64,000 bases of DNA from Egicoccus halophilus (GTDB taxonomy: Bacteria > Actinomycetota > Nitriliruptoria > Nitriliruptorales > Nitriliruptoraceae). This document shows, piece after piece, positions 54,306 to 63,578 of this stretch (position 1 is its first letter; each line of letters starts with the position of its first letter). The notes beneath the pieces are model-generated. The model had not been told where the DNA came from. It saw nothing but the letters and a program-made list of their open reading frames with translations, and searched no databases. A program made the position numbers and the translations under genes. The stretch lies in contig NZ_CP036250.1 in NCBI RefSeq assembly GCF_004300825.1, forward strand, positions 124,001 through 188,000, written 5' to 3'.

Positions 54306-56228
54306 ATGGCACACCAGAGCGAGCTGATCGCGACCGACATCGAGGCCTACCTCGCCGAGCACGAGCGCAAGGACCTGCTGCGCCTGCTCACCTGCGGCAG
54401 CGTCGACGACGGCAAGTCGACCCTGATCGGCCGGCTGCTGCACGACGCGAACATGATCTACGCCGACCACCTCGCCGCCCTGGAGGCGGACTCGGTCACC
54501 GCGGGCACCACCGGCGACCAGGTCGACCTGGCACTGCTCATGGACGGGCTCAAGGCCGAGCGTGAGCAGGGCATCACGATCGACGTCGCCTACCGCTACT
54601 TCTCCACCGCGCGACGCAAGTTCATCATCGCCGACACGCCCGGCCACGTGCAGTACACCCGCAACATGGTGACCGGGGCGTCCACGGCGCAACTGGCCAT
54701 CATCCTGGTCGACGCCCGCCACGGTGTGCTCGACCAGACCCGCCGCCACAGCTACATCGCCTCCCTGCTGGGCATCAGCCACGTCGTGGTCGCGGTCAAC
54801 AAGATGGACCTCGTCGACTACGACCGCGACGTCTTCACCCGCATCGCCGACGACTACCGGGCGTTCGCGGCCGGGCTCGACCTGCCCGAGCCCTACGTGC
54901 TGCCGATGTCGGCGCTCGTGGGCGACAACGTCGTGCAGCCCTCGACGGCGATGGACTGGTTCGACGGCCCGCCGCTGATGGAGCACCTCGAGACGGTCGA
55001 CGTCACCGCCGACGAGGACCTCGACCGGGTGCGTTTCCCCGTCCAGCTCGTGTCCCGCCCGGACCTCGACTTCCGCGGCTTCGCCGGCACGGTCGCGGCG
55101 GGCGTGCTGCGTCCCGGGCAGGAGGTCGTCGCCCTGCCCTCGGGGATGCACAGCCGCGTGGAACGCCTCGTGACCTTCGACGGCGACCTCGAGGCCGCGC
55201 GACCAGGCCAGGCGGTGACGGTCACGCTGACCGACGAGATCGACCTGTCGCGTGGTGACCTGCTGGTCGACGCCGCACACCCGCCGGCGCGGGCGCACGA
55301 GGTCGACGCCATGCTGGTGTGGATGGCCGACGACGAGGCCGTGCCCGGCCGCCAGTACCTGCTGCTGTCGACCAACGGGGTCTCCAACGCCTCGCTGGCC
55401 ACCATCACCCACCGGGTCGACGTCAACACCCTGGCGCACGAACCGGCCGAGGGACTCGGACTCAACGACGTCGCACGGGTCGTGCTCGCCGCCGACCGCG
55501 AGCTGCTGTTCGACCCCTACGCGCACAACCGGACCACCGGCTCGTTCGTGCTGGTCGACCGGCTGACCAACCTCACCGTCGGTGCCGGCATGATCACGGG
55601 GGCGGCCTCGGGCTGGGACCGCACGCCGCCGCCCGGGCTGGCCCAGCACCGCTCCAGCATCACCTCCGACGAACGCGCCGCACGGCTCGGTCAGCGCCCG
55701 GTCACGGTGTTGTTCACCGGCATGACCGGGACGGGCAAGTCCACCCTGGCCGCCGCGGTCGAGCGGCGGCTGTTCGACCGCGGACGCAGTGCCCTGCGGC
55801 TCGACGGCGAGAACCTGCGGCTGGGCATCAGCCGCGACCTGGGCTTCTCCAACGAGGACCGCTCGGAGAACCTGCGTCGCGCGGCGGAGATCGCCTCGCT
55901 CGCCTCGCGTCACGGGCTGATCACGCTGGTCGCCGTGCAGGCGCCGCAGGCACCCGTGCGCGACCGGGTCCGCGACCTGCTCGGCGCCGAGCGCTACCTC
56001 GAGGTGTTCCTCGACGCGCCCGAGGCCACGCGTCGTGCCCGCGATCCCAACGGCCTGTACGCCGCCGCCGACCGGGGCGAGCTCGCCTCGCTGCCGGGGG
56101 TCTCGAGCGACTACGACCGCCCAGGTGCCCCCGACCTGGCGCTCGACACCGGGGAGCTGACGCTCGAGGCGTGCGTCGAGGCCGTCCTGGACCTGCTCGA
56201 CGAGCGCGGCTTCGTCGACGCCCGGTGA
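54306..56228 (+). CDS. cysN: CysNC: sulfate adenylyltransferase GTPase fused to APS kinase
   Basis: A 640-residue bifunctional protein. The first 435 residues are the EF-Tu-like GTPase with GSVDDGKST (G1), DTPGHVQY (G3) and NKMDLVDY (G4), which drives CysD. The last 190 residues are an APS kinase with P-loop [27 protein letters not shown] and a diverged later region ([15 protein letters not shown] in place of the usual SPxRxxR). The fusion is common in actinobacteria. ATG at 54306. The permease GTG overlaps its stop. Confidence 0.96.
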   Translation: MAHQSELIATDIEAYLAEHERKDLLRLLTCGSVDDGKSTLIGRLLHDANMIYADHLAALEADSVTAGTTGDQVDLALLMDGLKAEREQGITIDVAYRYFSTARRKFIIADTPGHVQYTRNMVTGASTAQLAIILVDARHGVLDQTRRHSYIASLLGISHVVVAVNKMDLVDYDRDVFTRIADDYRAFAAGLDLPEPYVLPMSALVGDNVVQPSTAMDWFDGPPLMEHLETVDVTADEDLDRVRFPVQLVSRPDLDFRGFAGTVAAGVLRPGQEVVALPSGMHSRVERLVTFDGDLEAARPGQAVTVTLTDEIDLSRGDLLVDAAHPPARAHEVDAMLVWMADDEAVPGRQYLLLSTNGVSNASLATITHRVDVNTLAHEPAEGLGLNDVARVVLAADRELLFDPYAHNRTTGSFVLVDRLTNLTVGAGMITGAASGWDRTPPPGLAQHRSSITSDERAARLGQRPVTVLFTGMTGTGKSTLAAAVERRLFDRGRSALRLDGENLRLGISRDLGFSNEDRSENLRRAAEIASLASRHGLITLVAVQAPQAPVRDRVRDLLGAERYLEVFLDAPEATRRARDPNGLYAAADRGELASLPGVSSDYDRPGAPDLALDTGELTLEACVEAVLDLLDERGFVDAR

Positions 56229-58000
56229 TCGGCCTCGACGGGCTGCTCGCGGCGGCCGTGCTGGTCGTGCTCGTGGTGGTGCTCGTCCGCGAGCTCGTCG
56301 CGCCGGCGGCAGCGATGGTCGGCGCGGTGGTCACCTGCGTGCTGTTCGGGATCCTGCCGGCCGAGCAGGCGTTCCTGGGCCTGGCGAACCCGGCCACGAT
56401 CTCGATCGCCGGCCTGTTCGTCGTCGCCCGGGCCGTCCGCGACCACGCCGGCATCGACGGCGTCATCGGCCGCTTCCTCGGCGACGGGTCCGGCGGCCCG
56501 CGGGCCGCGCTGGTGCGGTTCGTCCCCCCCGTGGTCGCACTGTCCGGCTTCCTCAACAACACCCCGCTGGTGGCCGCCGGCGCCCCGGTGATCCGGGGCT
56601 GGGCGGAGCGCAACGGTGTCGCGGCGACGAAGCTGCTGATGCCGCTGTCGTTCGCCGCCATCCTCGGCGGCACCCTGACCCTGATCGGCACCGGCCCGAA
56701 CCTCGTGATCTCCGGCATGCTGGTCGCCGCCGGCGAGTCGGGGCTGTCCTTCTTCGAGCTCACCCCGGCCGGTCTGCCACTGGCCCTGGTGGGTGGTACG
56801 GCGCTGGTGCTGCTCGCGCCGCGGCTGCTGCCCGACCGGCGCACCCCCCACGAACAGGTCGCCGCCTCCGACCGCGACTACACCCTGTGCCTGCAGGTCC
56901 TGCCCGCCGGCGCCGTGGACGGCCGCACGGTGGCGCAGGCAGGACTGCGTGAGCTGTCGGGCACGTTCCTGGCGGCGGTGCGGCGCTATCCCGACGGGCA
57001 GCGACCTGCCGCGCCGGACATGGTGCTCCACGGCGGCGACGAGCTCGTCTTCGTCGGCAACGTGGACGCCGTGCGCGACCTGCTGGCGCGGCCCGGCCTG
57101 ATCGAGGCGGAACGGGCGCAGACCGCGGTGCTCGACGGCGACGGACACGGGCTGGCCGAGTGCATCGTCGGGTCCACCTCGTCGCTGATCGGCACGACGC
57201 TCAAGGAGGTGTCGTTCCGCGGTCGCTACGGCGCGGCCGTCGTCGCGCTGCACCGCGCCAGCGAGCGGGTGGACGGCAAGCTCGGCGAGGTGGAGTTGCG
57301 CGCCGGTGACGCGCTGCTGCTGCTGAGCGACGCCGGCTTCGCCGAGCGCTGGAGCGGCCACCGGGACTTCGCGGTGGTCATCCCGCACGACGTCGCGACC
57401 ACGGCGAGCGGATCACGCGCCTACCGCTGGCTCACGCTGGGCACCTTCGTCGGCATGGTGACCCTGGCCGCCACCGGGCTGCTCCCGATCCTGACCGCGA
57501 TCCTGCTGGCCTGCGCGGTGCTGGTGGCGAGCCGGGCGATCCGCTTCGACCGGGCCCTCGACGCGCTCGACCTCGACGTCCTGTTGATCGTCGCCGCCGC
57601 CATCGGGCTGGGCAACGCCATCGCGGCGGCGGGGCTGTCGGGCGTGCTGGCCCGGGGGATCGAGACCGCGGCCGCCGCGACCACCCCGCTGCTGGCGCTC
57701 GCCCTGGTCGCCCTCGGCACGATGCTGCTCACCGAACTGCTCACCAACGTCGCCGCCGCGGCACTGATGCTGCCCATCGCGGTGGACGTCGCCCAGCGCG
57801 TCCAGGCCGAACCGACCGGCTTCGCCGTTGCCGTGGCACTGGCCGCCTCCTCGTCGTACCTCACCCCGATCGGCTACCAGACCAACACCATCGTCTACGG
57901 GCTCGGCGGGTACCGCTTCGGGGACTACTGGCGGCTCGGACTACCGCTCGCCGGGCTGAGCCTCGCCACCATCCTCGTGGTCGTTCCCCGGGTCTGGTGA
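56225..58000 (+). CDS. SLC13/DASS-type permease with TrkA-C domains, likely sulfate importer
   Basis: A 591-residue membrane protein. Hydrophobic helices occupy residues 1-190 and 395-590. They contain the paired helical-hairpin motifs [10 protein letters not shown] and [16 protein letters not shown], and the conserved [10 protein letters not shown] and [10 protein letters not shown] of SLC13-like carriers. The middle hydrophilic section has two RCK_C (TrkA-C) domains, likely regulatory. Such SAC1/SLT-type proteins transport sulfate in algae and bacteria. Its GTG overlaps the cysNC stop, so sulfate uptake is a strong inference. A terminator hairpin follows about 120 bp downstream. Confidence 0.9.
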   Translation: MIGLDGLLAAAVLVVLVVVLVRELVAPAAAMVGAVVTCVLFGILPAEQAFLGLANPATISIAGLFVVARAVRDHAGIDGVIGRFLGDGSGGPRAALVRFVPPVVALSGFLNNTPLVAAGAPVIRGWAERNGVAATKLLMPLSFAAILGGTLTLIGTGPNLVISGMLVAAGESGLSFFELTPAGLPLALVGGTALVLLAPRLLPDRRTPHEQVAASDRDYTLCLQVLPAGAVDGRTVAQAGLRELSGTFLAAVRRYPDGQRPAAPDMVLHGGDELVFVGNVDAVRDLLARPGLIEAERAQTAVLDGDGHGLAECIVGSTSSLIGTTLKEVSFRGRYGAAVVALHRASERVDGKLGEVELRAGDALLLLSDAGFAERWSGHRDFAVVIPHDVATTASGSRAYRWLTLGTFVGMVTLAATGLLPILTAILLACAVLVASRAIRFDRALDALDLDVLLIVAAAIGLGNAIAAAGLSGVLARGIETAAAATTPLLALALVALGTMLLTELLTNVAAAALMLPIAVDVAQRVQAEPTGFAVAVALAASSSYLTPIGYQTNTIVYGLGGYRFGDYWRLGLPLAGLSLATILVVVPRVW

Positions 58001-58398
58001 GTCGTTGTCCATGCCGGACTAGCCCAACAATCTGGTCGTCGGCGAAGCTTTCCTCGCGCGAACTTTTCTGCTCCAATAGCCCCCGCGGTTGCAGTGCGAA
58101 TGATCTCGCTGCCTCCGCGACAGAGCCCCCGGCGGTCCCCCCGTCTGTCGGGGGCTCTTCCCATCCCCCGAAGCACGCGAGTGCCCGTCGAGGGGCTCAG
58201 CCGGTGCGCCGGAGCTGAGCGCGGGGCGCGCGAAGGACCTACCGGGCCCCGCCCACCACGGCTAGCTCTACCTCTCGGCACTGAAGCGTTCTCACAGAAG
58301 TTTTATGGTCACGGAGCGTGGGCGTTCGATACGCTGCGTAAATTCCGGGTTGGGAGCGTCCTCGCGCTTACCGGGGGCTGGGACACAGGAGCTAGGCG
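58001..58398. other. Intergenic region, less GC-rich, upstream of the repeat protein
   Basis: About 400 bp. It holds a hairpin (58123-58157) and, in its right half, an unusually AT-containing stretch for this genome around 58290-58350 that should include the promoter of the GISWVG protein gene. I see no gene. Confidence 0.55.
58123..58157 (+). terminator. Terminator after the cys island
   Basis: GAGCCCCCG and CGGGGGCTC form a 9-bp stem around a 17-base loop, followed by TTCCC. It lies about 120 bp past the permease stop. Confidence 0.6.
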
Positions 58399-58878
58399 AT
58401 GGAACGCAAGACCGGTCGTCGTATCGGGCGCATGCGCTCGTTCGTGGTGCTGACCGCCCTGGTGGGCAGCATGTTCGCGGGCATCGGCGCCGCCACCGCC
58501 GACGAGGCGGCCCCCCAGCGCGGGATCAGCTGGGTCGGCAGCGTCACCGAGACCGTGGCCGCGGACGCCGGGGAGCTGACCACGCAGGGCATCAGCTGGG
58601 TCGGACTCCGCGGCATCAGCTGGGTCGGCGCACAGGGCATCAGCTGGGTCGGCGGCATCAGCTGGGTCGGCGCGCAGTCGCAGGGCATCAGCTGGGTCGG
58701 CGCGCAGGGGATCACCTGGGTGCGCGGCATCAGCTGGGTCGGCGCGCAGTCGCAGGGCATCAGCTGGGTCGGCGCGCAGGGGATCACCTGGGTGCGCGGC
58801 ATCAGCTGGGTCGGCGCGCAGTCGCAGGGCATCAGCTGGGTCGGCGCACAGGCCCGCGGCATCAGCTGGGTCGGCTGA
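58399..58878 (+). CDS. Secreted protein built of GISWVG hexapeptide repeats
   Basis: A 159-residue precursor. A basic start (MERKTGRRIGRMR) and hydrophobic core end in AATA-DEA, giving a signal peptide cleaved near residue 34. From G42 to the last residue there are 13 hexapeptides: 11 GISWVG and two GITWVR. They are joined by short linkers (AQ, AQSQ, AQAR, LR or none), and the chain ends exactly with GISWVG. Distances between tryptophans are 22, 8, 8, 6, 10, 8, 6, 10, 8, 6, 10 and 10, all even, so every Trp would face the same side of extended strands. No cysteines and no domain are recognised. ATG at 58399 follows AGGAG by seven bases. A histidine kinase gene follows. The protein may self-assemble on the cell surface (inference). 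Confidence 0.82.
   Translation: MERKTGRRIGRMRSFVVLTALVGSMFAGIGAATADEAAPQRGISWVGSVTETVAADAGELTTQGISWVGLRGISWVGAQGISWVGGISWVGAQSQGISWVGAQGITWVRGISWVGAQSQGISWVGAQGITWVRGISWVGAQSQGISWVGAQARGISWVG
58522..58875 (+). repeat. Internal repeats with 72-bp higher-order unit
   Basis: The DNA encoding the hexapeptides repeats at two levels. Single units are 18-30 bp. A 72-bp block (three hexapeptides with linkers AQSQ, AQ and none) starts at 58654 and recurs at 58726, with a partial third from 58798. All units keep frame. Confidence 0.88.
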
Positions 58879-58904
58879 ACCCACCCGGTAGCACCACAGA
58901 ACTC

Positions 58905-58943
58905 CCGGCCGGCCGGCTCCGCACTCGTGGGGCGGCCGGCCGG
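58905..58943 (+). terminator. Hairpin between repeat-protein and kinase genes
   Basis: An 11-bp perfect stem of CCGG blocks with a 17-base loop, 27 bp after the stop of the repeat protein. It lacks a U-tract and may only attenuate transcription into the kinase gene. Confidence 0.5.
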
Positions 58944-58999
58944 TCGCGTCGGCGCCGTCCGCGCCGACCGCTCCGCATCGCGACACAGCGCAGGGTGGT

Positions 59000-60802
59000 G
59001 TGAGAAACCGCAGGATCGAACTCTACGTCGCCAGCTGGGCGCTGTTCGCGGTCGGCATCCTCGGTGCGGTCATCCTCGCCACCGGGGTCGAGCCGCCCTC
59101 GCTGCTGCACCTCGTGATCCTCGTGGTGGCCATCGCCGCCGGTGAACGCATCGAACTGCGCTTCACCTTCGACCGCGCGACGATCGCGCTCACGCTGGTC
59201 GAGGCCGCGATCGCGGCCGGGCTGCTGCTGACCTCACCCACCGAGGCCGTCGTCGCCACCGGACTCGGCATGCTCGGTGGGCAGACCCTCCGGCGACTCG
59301 ACCTGGTCAAGACCAGTTTCAACACGGCACAGGCCATGGTCGGTACGGCCGCGGCCGCCACGATCCTGCATCTGGCCCCGCCGATCGGTCCGCTGGTCAA
59401 CGACCTTCCGGTGTTCGCGGTCATCGCCGGGATGATCGCCTACGTCGGGGTCAACGCCGTCGCGATGCTGGGTCTGGTCACCATCACCGACGGTCCCCTG
59501 GGCCGCGAGGGCCTGCTCCGACAACTCCCGCTGCTGGGCACGATCGCTCTGGGCAACACGGCGATCGGGGTGGTGCTGGCGGCCTTGCTGATCGTCCAGC
59601 CCGCCCTGGCCCCGCTGTTCCTGGTCCCGCTCGCCGCGATCTACTTCGCCGCCCACGGCGTCCAGCGCACCTCCGACCTGCTCGAACGCGTCCGCACCGA
59701 CCGTGACCGGCTCACCCGCGTCATCGACGGCACGGCCGACGGCATCGTCCTGCTCGACCGCGACGGCACGATCCAGGTCTGGAACGCGGCGATGGAGGAG
59801 CTGACCGGGTTGACCGCGGACCGGGTCGTGAACCGCCCGGTCGAGCGCGTGCTCACCCCGTCGCTGCGGGAGGGCGACAGCGAGGTCTCGGGCCGGTGGC
59901 TCATCGACGAGGCCCACGAGGGTGCGCAGCACCGGGAGTTCGACGCCCGGATCCGCCATGTCGACGGGCGCGCGCACGAGGTGCGGGAGAACCACTCGCT
60001 GCTCTTCGACGACCGCGGCCGCTGCATCGGTGACGTCGTCGTCGTCCGCGACGTCACCAAGCAGCGCGAGCTCGAACGCCTGCGGGGCGACTTCGTGGCC
60101 CGGGTGTCCCACGAGCTGCGCACGCCGCTGACCCCGATCCGCGGGTTCGCCTCCGTCCTGCTGCGCAAGGGCGACCAACTCGATGTCTCCAGTCGCCAGG
60201 AGGCCCTCGAGCGGATCGTGGAGCGCTCCGACCACCTGGCGGCCGTGGTCGAGGACCTGCTGCTGGTCACCCGCCTCGACCAACAGGAGATCGACGACCT
60301 GGTCCACCCGGTCCCGACCGATCTCGAGCCGGTGCTCGAGGAACTCATCGAGACCTTCGCCGAACGCGAGCCCACCCGCACGATCCTGTTCTCCGCGGAA
60401 CCGGGGACCGGGGCCGCGCTCGCCGATCCGGCACGTGCCCGGCAGATCGTCGCCGCCCTACTCGACAACGCCTGTCGGTACTCGCCCCAGGACGCGCCCG
60501 TCGAGGTCACCCTCGACCAGACCGGTGACGACATCCGTGTCCGCGTCATCGACTCGGGGCCGGGAGTTCCGCGCGAACACCGGCAGAGCATCTTCGAACA
60601 GTTCCATCGTCTCGAGGACCCGCTGACCATGCGCACCGGCGGTGTCGGGCTGGGGCTGTTCATCGGACGTCGACTCGCCCAGGCCATGCACGGCGAACTC
60701 GACCTCGAACTCACCAAGCCGGCCACCGGCAGTCGCTTCGTGCTGCGGCTACCGGCGGCGATTCCGGTGACTCGGGTACGCCGACAGGACTTGACCGGCT
60801 GA
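59000..60802 (+). CDS. Membrane histidine kinase with PAS domain
   Basis: A 600-residue sensor kinase. Six to eight hydrophobic segments fill residues 8-225 with no large extracellular loop, resembling membrane-embedded MASE-type sensors. A PAS domain follows (DGIVLLDRDGTIQVWNAA). The HisKA motif SHELRTPL carries H371. The ATP-binding domain has DNACRYSP (N box), DSGPGVP (G1) and GGVGLGLF (G2), so it should be active. No response-regulator gene is adjacent, making it an orphan in this window. GTG at 59000, 121 bp after the GISWVG protein gene on the same strand. The signal is unknown. Confidence 0.92.
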   Translation: MRNRRIELYVASWALFAVGILGAVILATGVEPPSLLHLVILVVAIAAGERIELRFTFDRATIALTLVEAAIAAGLLLTSPTEAVVATGLGMLGGQTLRRLDLVKTSFNTAQAMVGTAAAATILHLAPPIGPLVNDLPVFAVIAGMIAYVGVNAVAMLGLVTITDGPLGREGLLRQLPLLGTIALGNTAIGVVLAALLIVQPALAPLFLVPLAAIYFAAHGVQRTSDLLERVRTDRDRLTRVIDGTADGIVLLDRDGTIQVWNAAMEELTGLTADRVVNRPVERVLTPSLREGDSEVSGRWLIDEAHEGAQHREFDARIRHVDGRAHEVRENHSLLFDDRGRCIGDVVVVRDVTKQRELERLRGDFVARVSHELRTPLTPIRGFASVLLRKGDQLDVSSRQEALERIVERSDHLAAVVEDLLLVTRLDQQEIDDLVHPVPTDLEPVLEELIETFAEREPTRTILFSAEPGTGAALADPARARQIVAALLDNACRYSPQDAPVEVTLDQTGDDIRVRVIDSGPGVPREHRQSIFEQFHRLEDPLTMRTGGVGLGLFIGRRLAQAMHGELDLELTKPATGSRFVLRLPAAIPVTRVRRQDLTG

Positions 60803-60908
60803 AAAGGCCGGCATGCTAACGTCGCCGTAAGAGTCGTTTGCAGACGGGGATCGGTCGCTCGAAGACCATTGGGGATGCAACGACATCCACCCAGGCAAAG
60901 GACGCCAG

Positions 60909-61322
60909 ATGGTCCGCAAGATGAGCGACGAACACAAGGCCGCACTCGCCAAAGGGCGCACGCAGGGACGCGCCGTCCGGGACTATCTCGCAGCACTCGA
61001 GCAGGACCGCAAGCCGGGCCGCAAGATGGACGGCGAGACGGTGAAGGCCCGCATCGACGAGGTGCAGCAGAAGATCGACGCGGAGCCGGACCCGGCCAAG
61101 CGCGTCGACCTGATCCAGCGGCGACTGGACCTCGAGGAGCGCCTCGTCGACCTGTCCGGTGAGGTCGACCTCGAGGCGCTCGAGCAGGGCTTCATCGAGG
61201 CCGCGGCCGAGTACTCCGAGCGCAAGGGCATCACCTACACCGCCTGGCGCGAGGCAGGTGTTCCGGCGGCCGTGCTCAAGCAGGCCGGGGTCCGACGCAC
61301 GCGTCGGGCCAACGTCGGCTGA
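60909..61322 (+). CDS. Conserved hypothetical protein, coiled-coil-like
   Basis: A 137-residue very charged cytosolic protein. The middle (IDEVQQKIDAEPDPAKRVDLIQ and following) looks like an antiparallel coiled coil. The end, GITYTAWREAGVPAAVLKQAG, looks like a small helical domain that might contact DNA or RNA, as does the basic RRTRRANVG tail. I recognise no named family, although the composition is typical of a conserved actinobacterial protein. ATG at 60909 with AAAGGA upstream; an ATG at 60921 is an alternative. It converges with the lipoprotein gene, with 26 bp between stops. Confidence 0.78.
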   Translation: MVRKMSDEHKAALAKGRTQGRAVRDYLAALEQDRKPGRKMDGETVKARIDEVQQKIDAEPDPAKRVDLIQRRLDLEERLVDLSGEVDLEALEQGFIEAAAEYSERKGITYTAWREAGVPAAVLKQAGVRRTRRANVG

Positions 61323-61348
61323 CCCGACGAGGCGCGGGCCGCGAAGCC

Positions 61349-62548
61349 TCAGCGTCCGCGGCCCGGCGCCTCGCTACGGCCCGGCGCCTCGCTACGGCCC
61401 GGGGCTTGGCCGTGGCCCTGCGCAGCCTCACGGTGCCCCGGAGGTTCGGCACGGCCGGGGGCGTCGGTGCGCCCCTGCCCGCCACCAGCGCGACCGGACG
61501 CATCCGGCCGCCCGGGCCCGTCACCACGGCCGGGCGGGTTCGCGCGGCCCGGCGCGTCGGCGGCACGCCCCGGCGCGTCGGCGACACGGTCTCGGCCCGG
61601 AGGTGCGACCCCCGGCTCGGGCGTTCCCGTCGGCGCCGCCCCGGAGCGCCCGGTCACCGGTTCGGCGTCCTCGGCGTCTTCGGCGTCCGATGACGGCGCC
61701 GGGTCGACGACGATCACGGTCCGGTGACCGGACGATCGCTCGGCCACCGGCGCCGTCGGTGCCGCGGCGAAGACCCCGTCGTGCCAACCGAGCTGGGTCG
61801 CCTCCCCGGACGACGCCGCCGTGTCCGGAGAAGCGCAGGTCAGCGTGACCGTGGTCGGGGACCGTGACGCGCGCAACCGCACCACGTAGTCGGTCGGTGC
61901 GTCCACCGGGCACCGCTGCGGCACCACGAGTTCACCCGCGTCGGTGACGGTGAGCGTCAGCACCGCGGGCCCGGCGTGCCGGACGTGGGGCACGACCACC
62001 TCGCGGTGCCCGTCGCCGGTCACGTCACGAGCCAGCGGGGTCCCCACCTTCACGGCAGGCCCACCGACCAGGCGCGAGGCCAGGGCGTAGTCGGCACCGT
62101 CCCAGGCGGCCAGCGCGACCTCGAGCGTGCCGGCACCGGTCACGGTGACGACCACCAACTCGGCGACCTCGTCGCCGAGGAGGTCGTGGGCGAGGTGATC
62201 GGCCGCCGCGGCCTGCTCGACGTGGTCGTAGAGGAACGCCGCGAGCCGCGCGTCCATCCCGGGACCGTCCGCAGCCGGTGTGTCCTGATCACCCGATCCC
62301 GGCGGCGGCCCGTCGTCCTGCCCGGCAGCGTCCGGCGACGGTCGGGCGTCGGTGTCCCCGGCCGGCGCCTGCCGGGCGGCGGTCCCGCCGGAGGGCGGGT
62401 CCCGGTCCTCGGGCGGCGCGTCGGGCTCCGGCACGGGCGTGGCGGTCAGCTCCGGCGGCTCCTCGGCGTTCGGCGTCGGACCGCAGCCCGCGGCGACCAG
62501 CGCGACCAGCGTCGCCGCCAGCAGGCGGTCCCGGGTCAGTCCGGACAC
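61349..62548 (-). CDS. Lipoprotein with disordered tails
   Basis: A 399-residue exported lipoprotein. The signal peptide ends in the lipobox LVAAGC, so C22 is the likely lipid anchor. A Pro/Glu/Asp-rich region of about 75 residues precedes a globular core (about residues 95-275) with a calcium-loop-like DVTGDGHREVV and two cysteines (RCPVD, TCASP). The last 100 residues are a Pro/Gly/Arg tail with many PGR steps, probably disordered and perhaps wall-embedded. GTG at 62548 has GAGAGG nine bases upstream. The core hints at a beta-propeller-type VCBS/FG-GAP fragment, but I cannot assign a function. Confidence 0.78.
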   Translation of the reverse strand: MSGLTRDRLLAATLVALVAAGCGPTPNAEEPPELTATPVPEPDAPPEDRDPPSGGTAARQAPAGDTDARPSPDAAGQDDGPPPGSGDQDTPAADGPGMDARLAAFLYDHVEQAAAADHLAHDLLGDEVAELVVVTVTGAGTLEVALAAWDGADYALASRLVGGPAVKVGTPLARDVTGDGHREVVVPHVRHAGPAVLTLTVTDAGELVVPQRCPVDAPTDYVVRLRASRSPTTVTLTCASPDTAASSGEATQLGWHDGVFAAAPTAPVAERSSGHRTVIVVDPAPSSDAEDAEDAEPVTGRSGAAPTGTPEPGVAPPGRDRVADAPGRAADAPGRANPPGRGDGPGRPDASGRAGGGQGRTDAPGRAEPPGHREAAQGHGQAPGRSEAPGRSEAPGRGR

Positions 62549-62699
62549 GGTGCACGACCTCTCGAGGCGCCGGGGGCGGGCGCGGCCCGGGCCGACCTCA
62601 GCGAAGCGGGGACGCGCCGCCGGCAGAGGGATCCGGCGCGGCCGGCCGTCGGTGGTCGACGCCGGCGCCGGGTCGCGGCGGTCCGTGTGGCCACGCCGG

Positions 62700-63578
62700 T
62701 CACTCGGCCAGGCGGACGGTCGCCCCGTCGAGGTCGATCCGACCCTCGTCGGCCAGCAGGTGCAACGCGGCCCGGGTCGAGGCCTCCGCGGCCGGCCACA
62801 GGCGGGGGTCGACGTCGGCGTAGATCCGGCGGACCAGGCCGGCCGGGTCCGTCGGCGCCTCCGCCAGCGCCTCGAGGATCTGCTGGCGCCGGAACGCCCG
62901 GTGCTCGGCGTAGTAGCGCAGCACGGCGGTGGGGTCCTCGCTCAGCGCGGGACCGTGCCCGGGGAACAGCCGGTCGGGCCCCAGGTCCAGCACCCGGCGC
63001 AGCGACGTGAGGTAGGCGGCCAGGTCCCCGTCGGGATGGGCGACCACCGACGTGCCCCGACCCAGGACGTGGTCGCCCGTCAGCATCGCGCCCGTCGGCA
63101 CACGGACGGCGAGGTGGTCACGGGTGTGACCGGGGGTCGCCACCAACCGCAACGGCAGGTCGCCGGGATCGAGCACGTCGCCGTCGGCGAGGGTCCGCCC
63201 CTGCGGTCCGGCCACCTGCGTCGCGGCCGCCACCACCGTGCTGCCGAAGGCCTGCGCCCAGGCCTGCGCGGCCTCGGCGTGGTCGAGATGATGGTGGGTG
63301 ACCAGGATCGCGACCACGGACGCGTCCGCCTGCTCGACCACCTGCCGGACCCGCGCGAGGTGCTCCGGATCGTCGGGGCCGGGGTCGACGACCACGACCC
63401 CGCCCGTGCCCGCCCGTCCCACCACGTAGGTGTTCGTGCCGTCCAGGGTCATGGGCGAGGGGTTGGGTGCCAGGACGCGTGTGGTCACCTCGTCGAGGCG
63501 GCTCACGCGCGGCAGTTCCCCGAACGCCGGGAGGTCCCACGCGGAGCGGGGGTCGACCGGCGCGGCGGACGGACTCAT
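62700..63578 (-). CDS. Metallo-beta-lactamase-fold hydrolase, LACTB2-like
   Basis: A 292-residue MBL-fold protein. The metal motif THHHLDH is followed by ATPGHTRDH, LTGDHVLG and LFPGHG, giving a full dinuclear zinc site. The arrangement with NPSPMTLDGTNTYVVG at the start and a C-terminal winged-helix-like region (LVRRIYADVDPRLWPAA) matches LACTB2 and actinobacterial relatives, which are nucleases or hydrolases. ATG at 63578. It may be cotranscribed with the lipoprotein gene 150 bp downstream. Confidence 0.9.
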   Translation of the reverse strand: MSPSAAPVDPRSAWDLPAFGELPRVSRLDEVTTRVLAPNPSPMTLDGTNTYVVGRAGTGGVVVVDPGPDDPEHLARVRQVVEQADASVVAILVTHHHLDHAEAAQAWAQAFGSTVVAAATQVAGPQGRTLADGDVLDPGDLPLRLVATPGHTRDHLAVRVPTGAMLTGDHVLGRGTSVVAHPDGDLAAYLTSLRRVLDLGPDRLFPGHGPALSEDPTAVLRYYAEHRAFRRQQILEALAEAPTDPAGLVRRIYADVDPRLWPAAEASTRAALHLLADEGRIDLDGATVRLAE

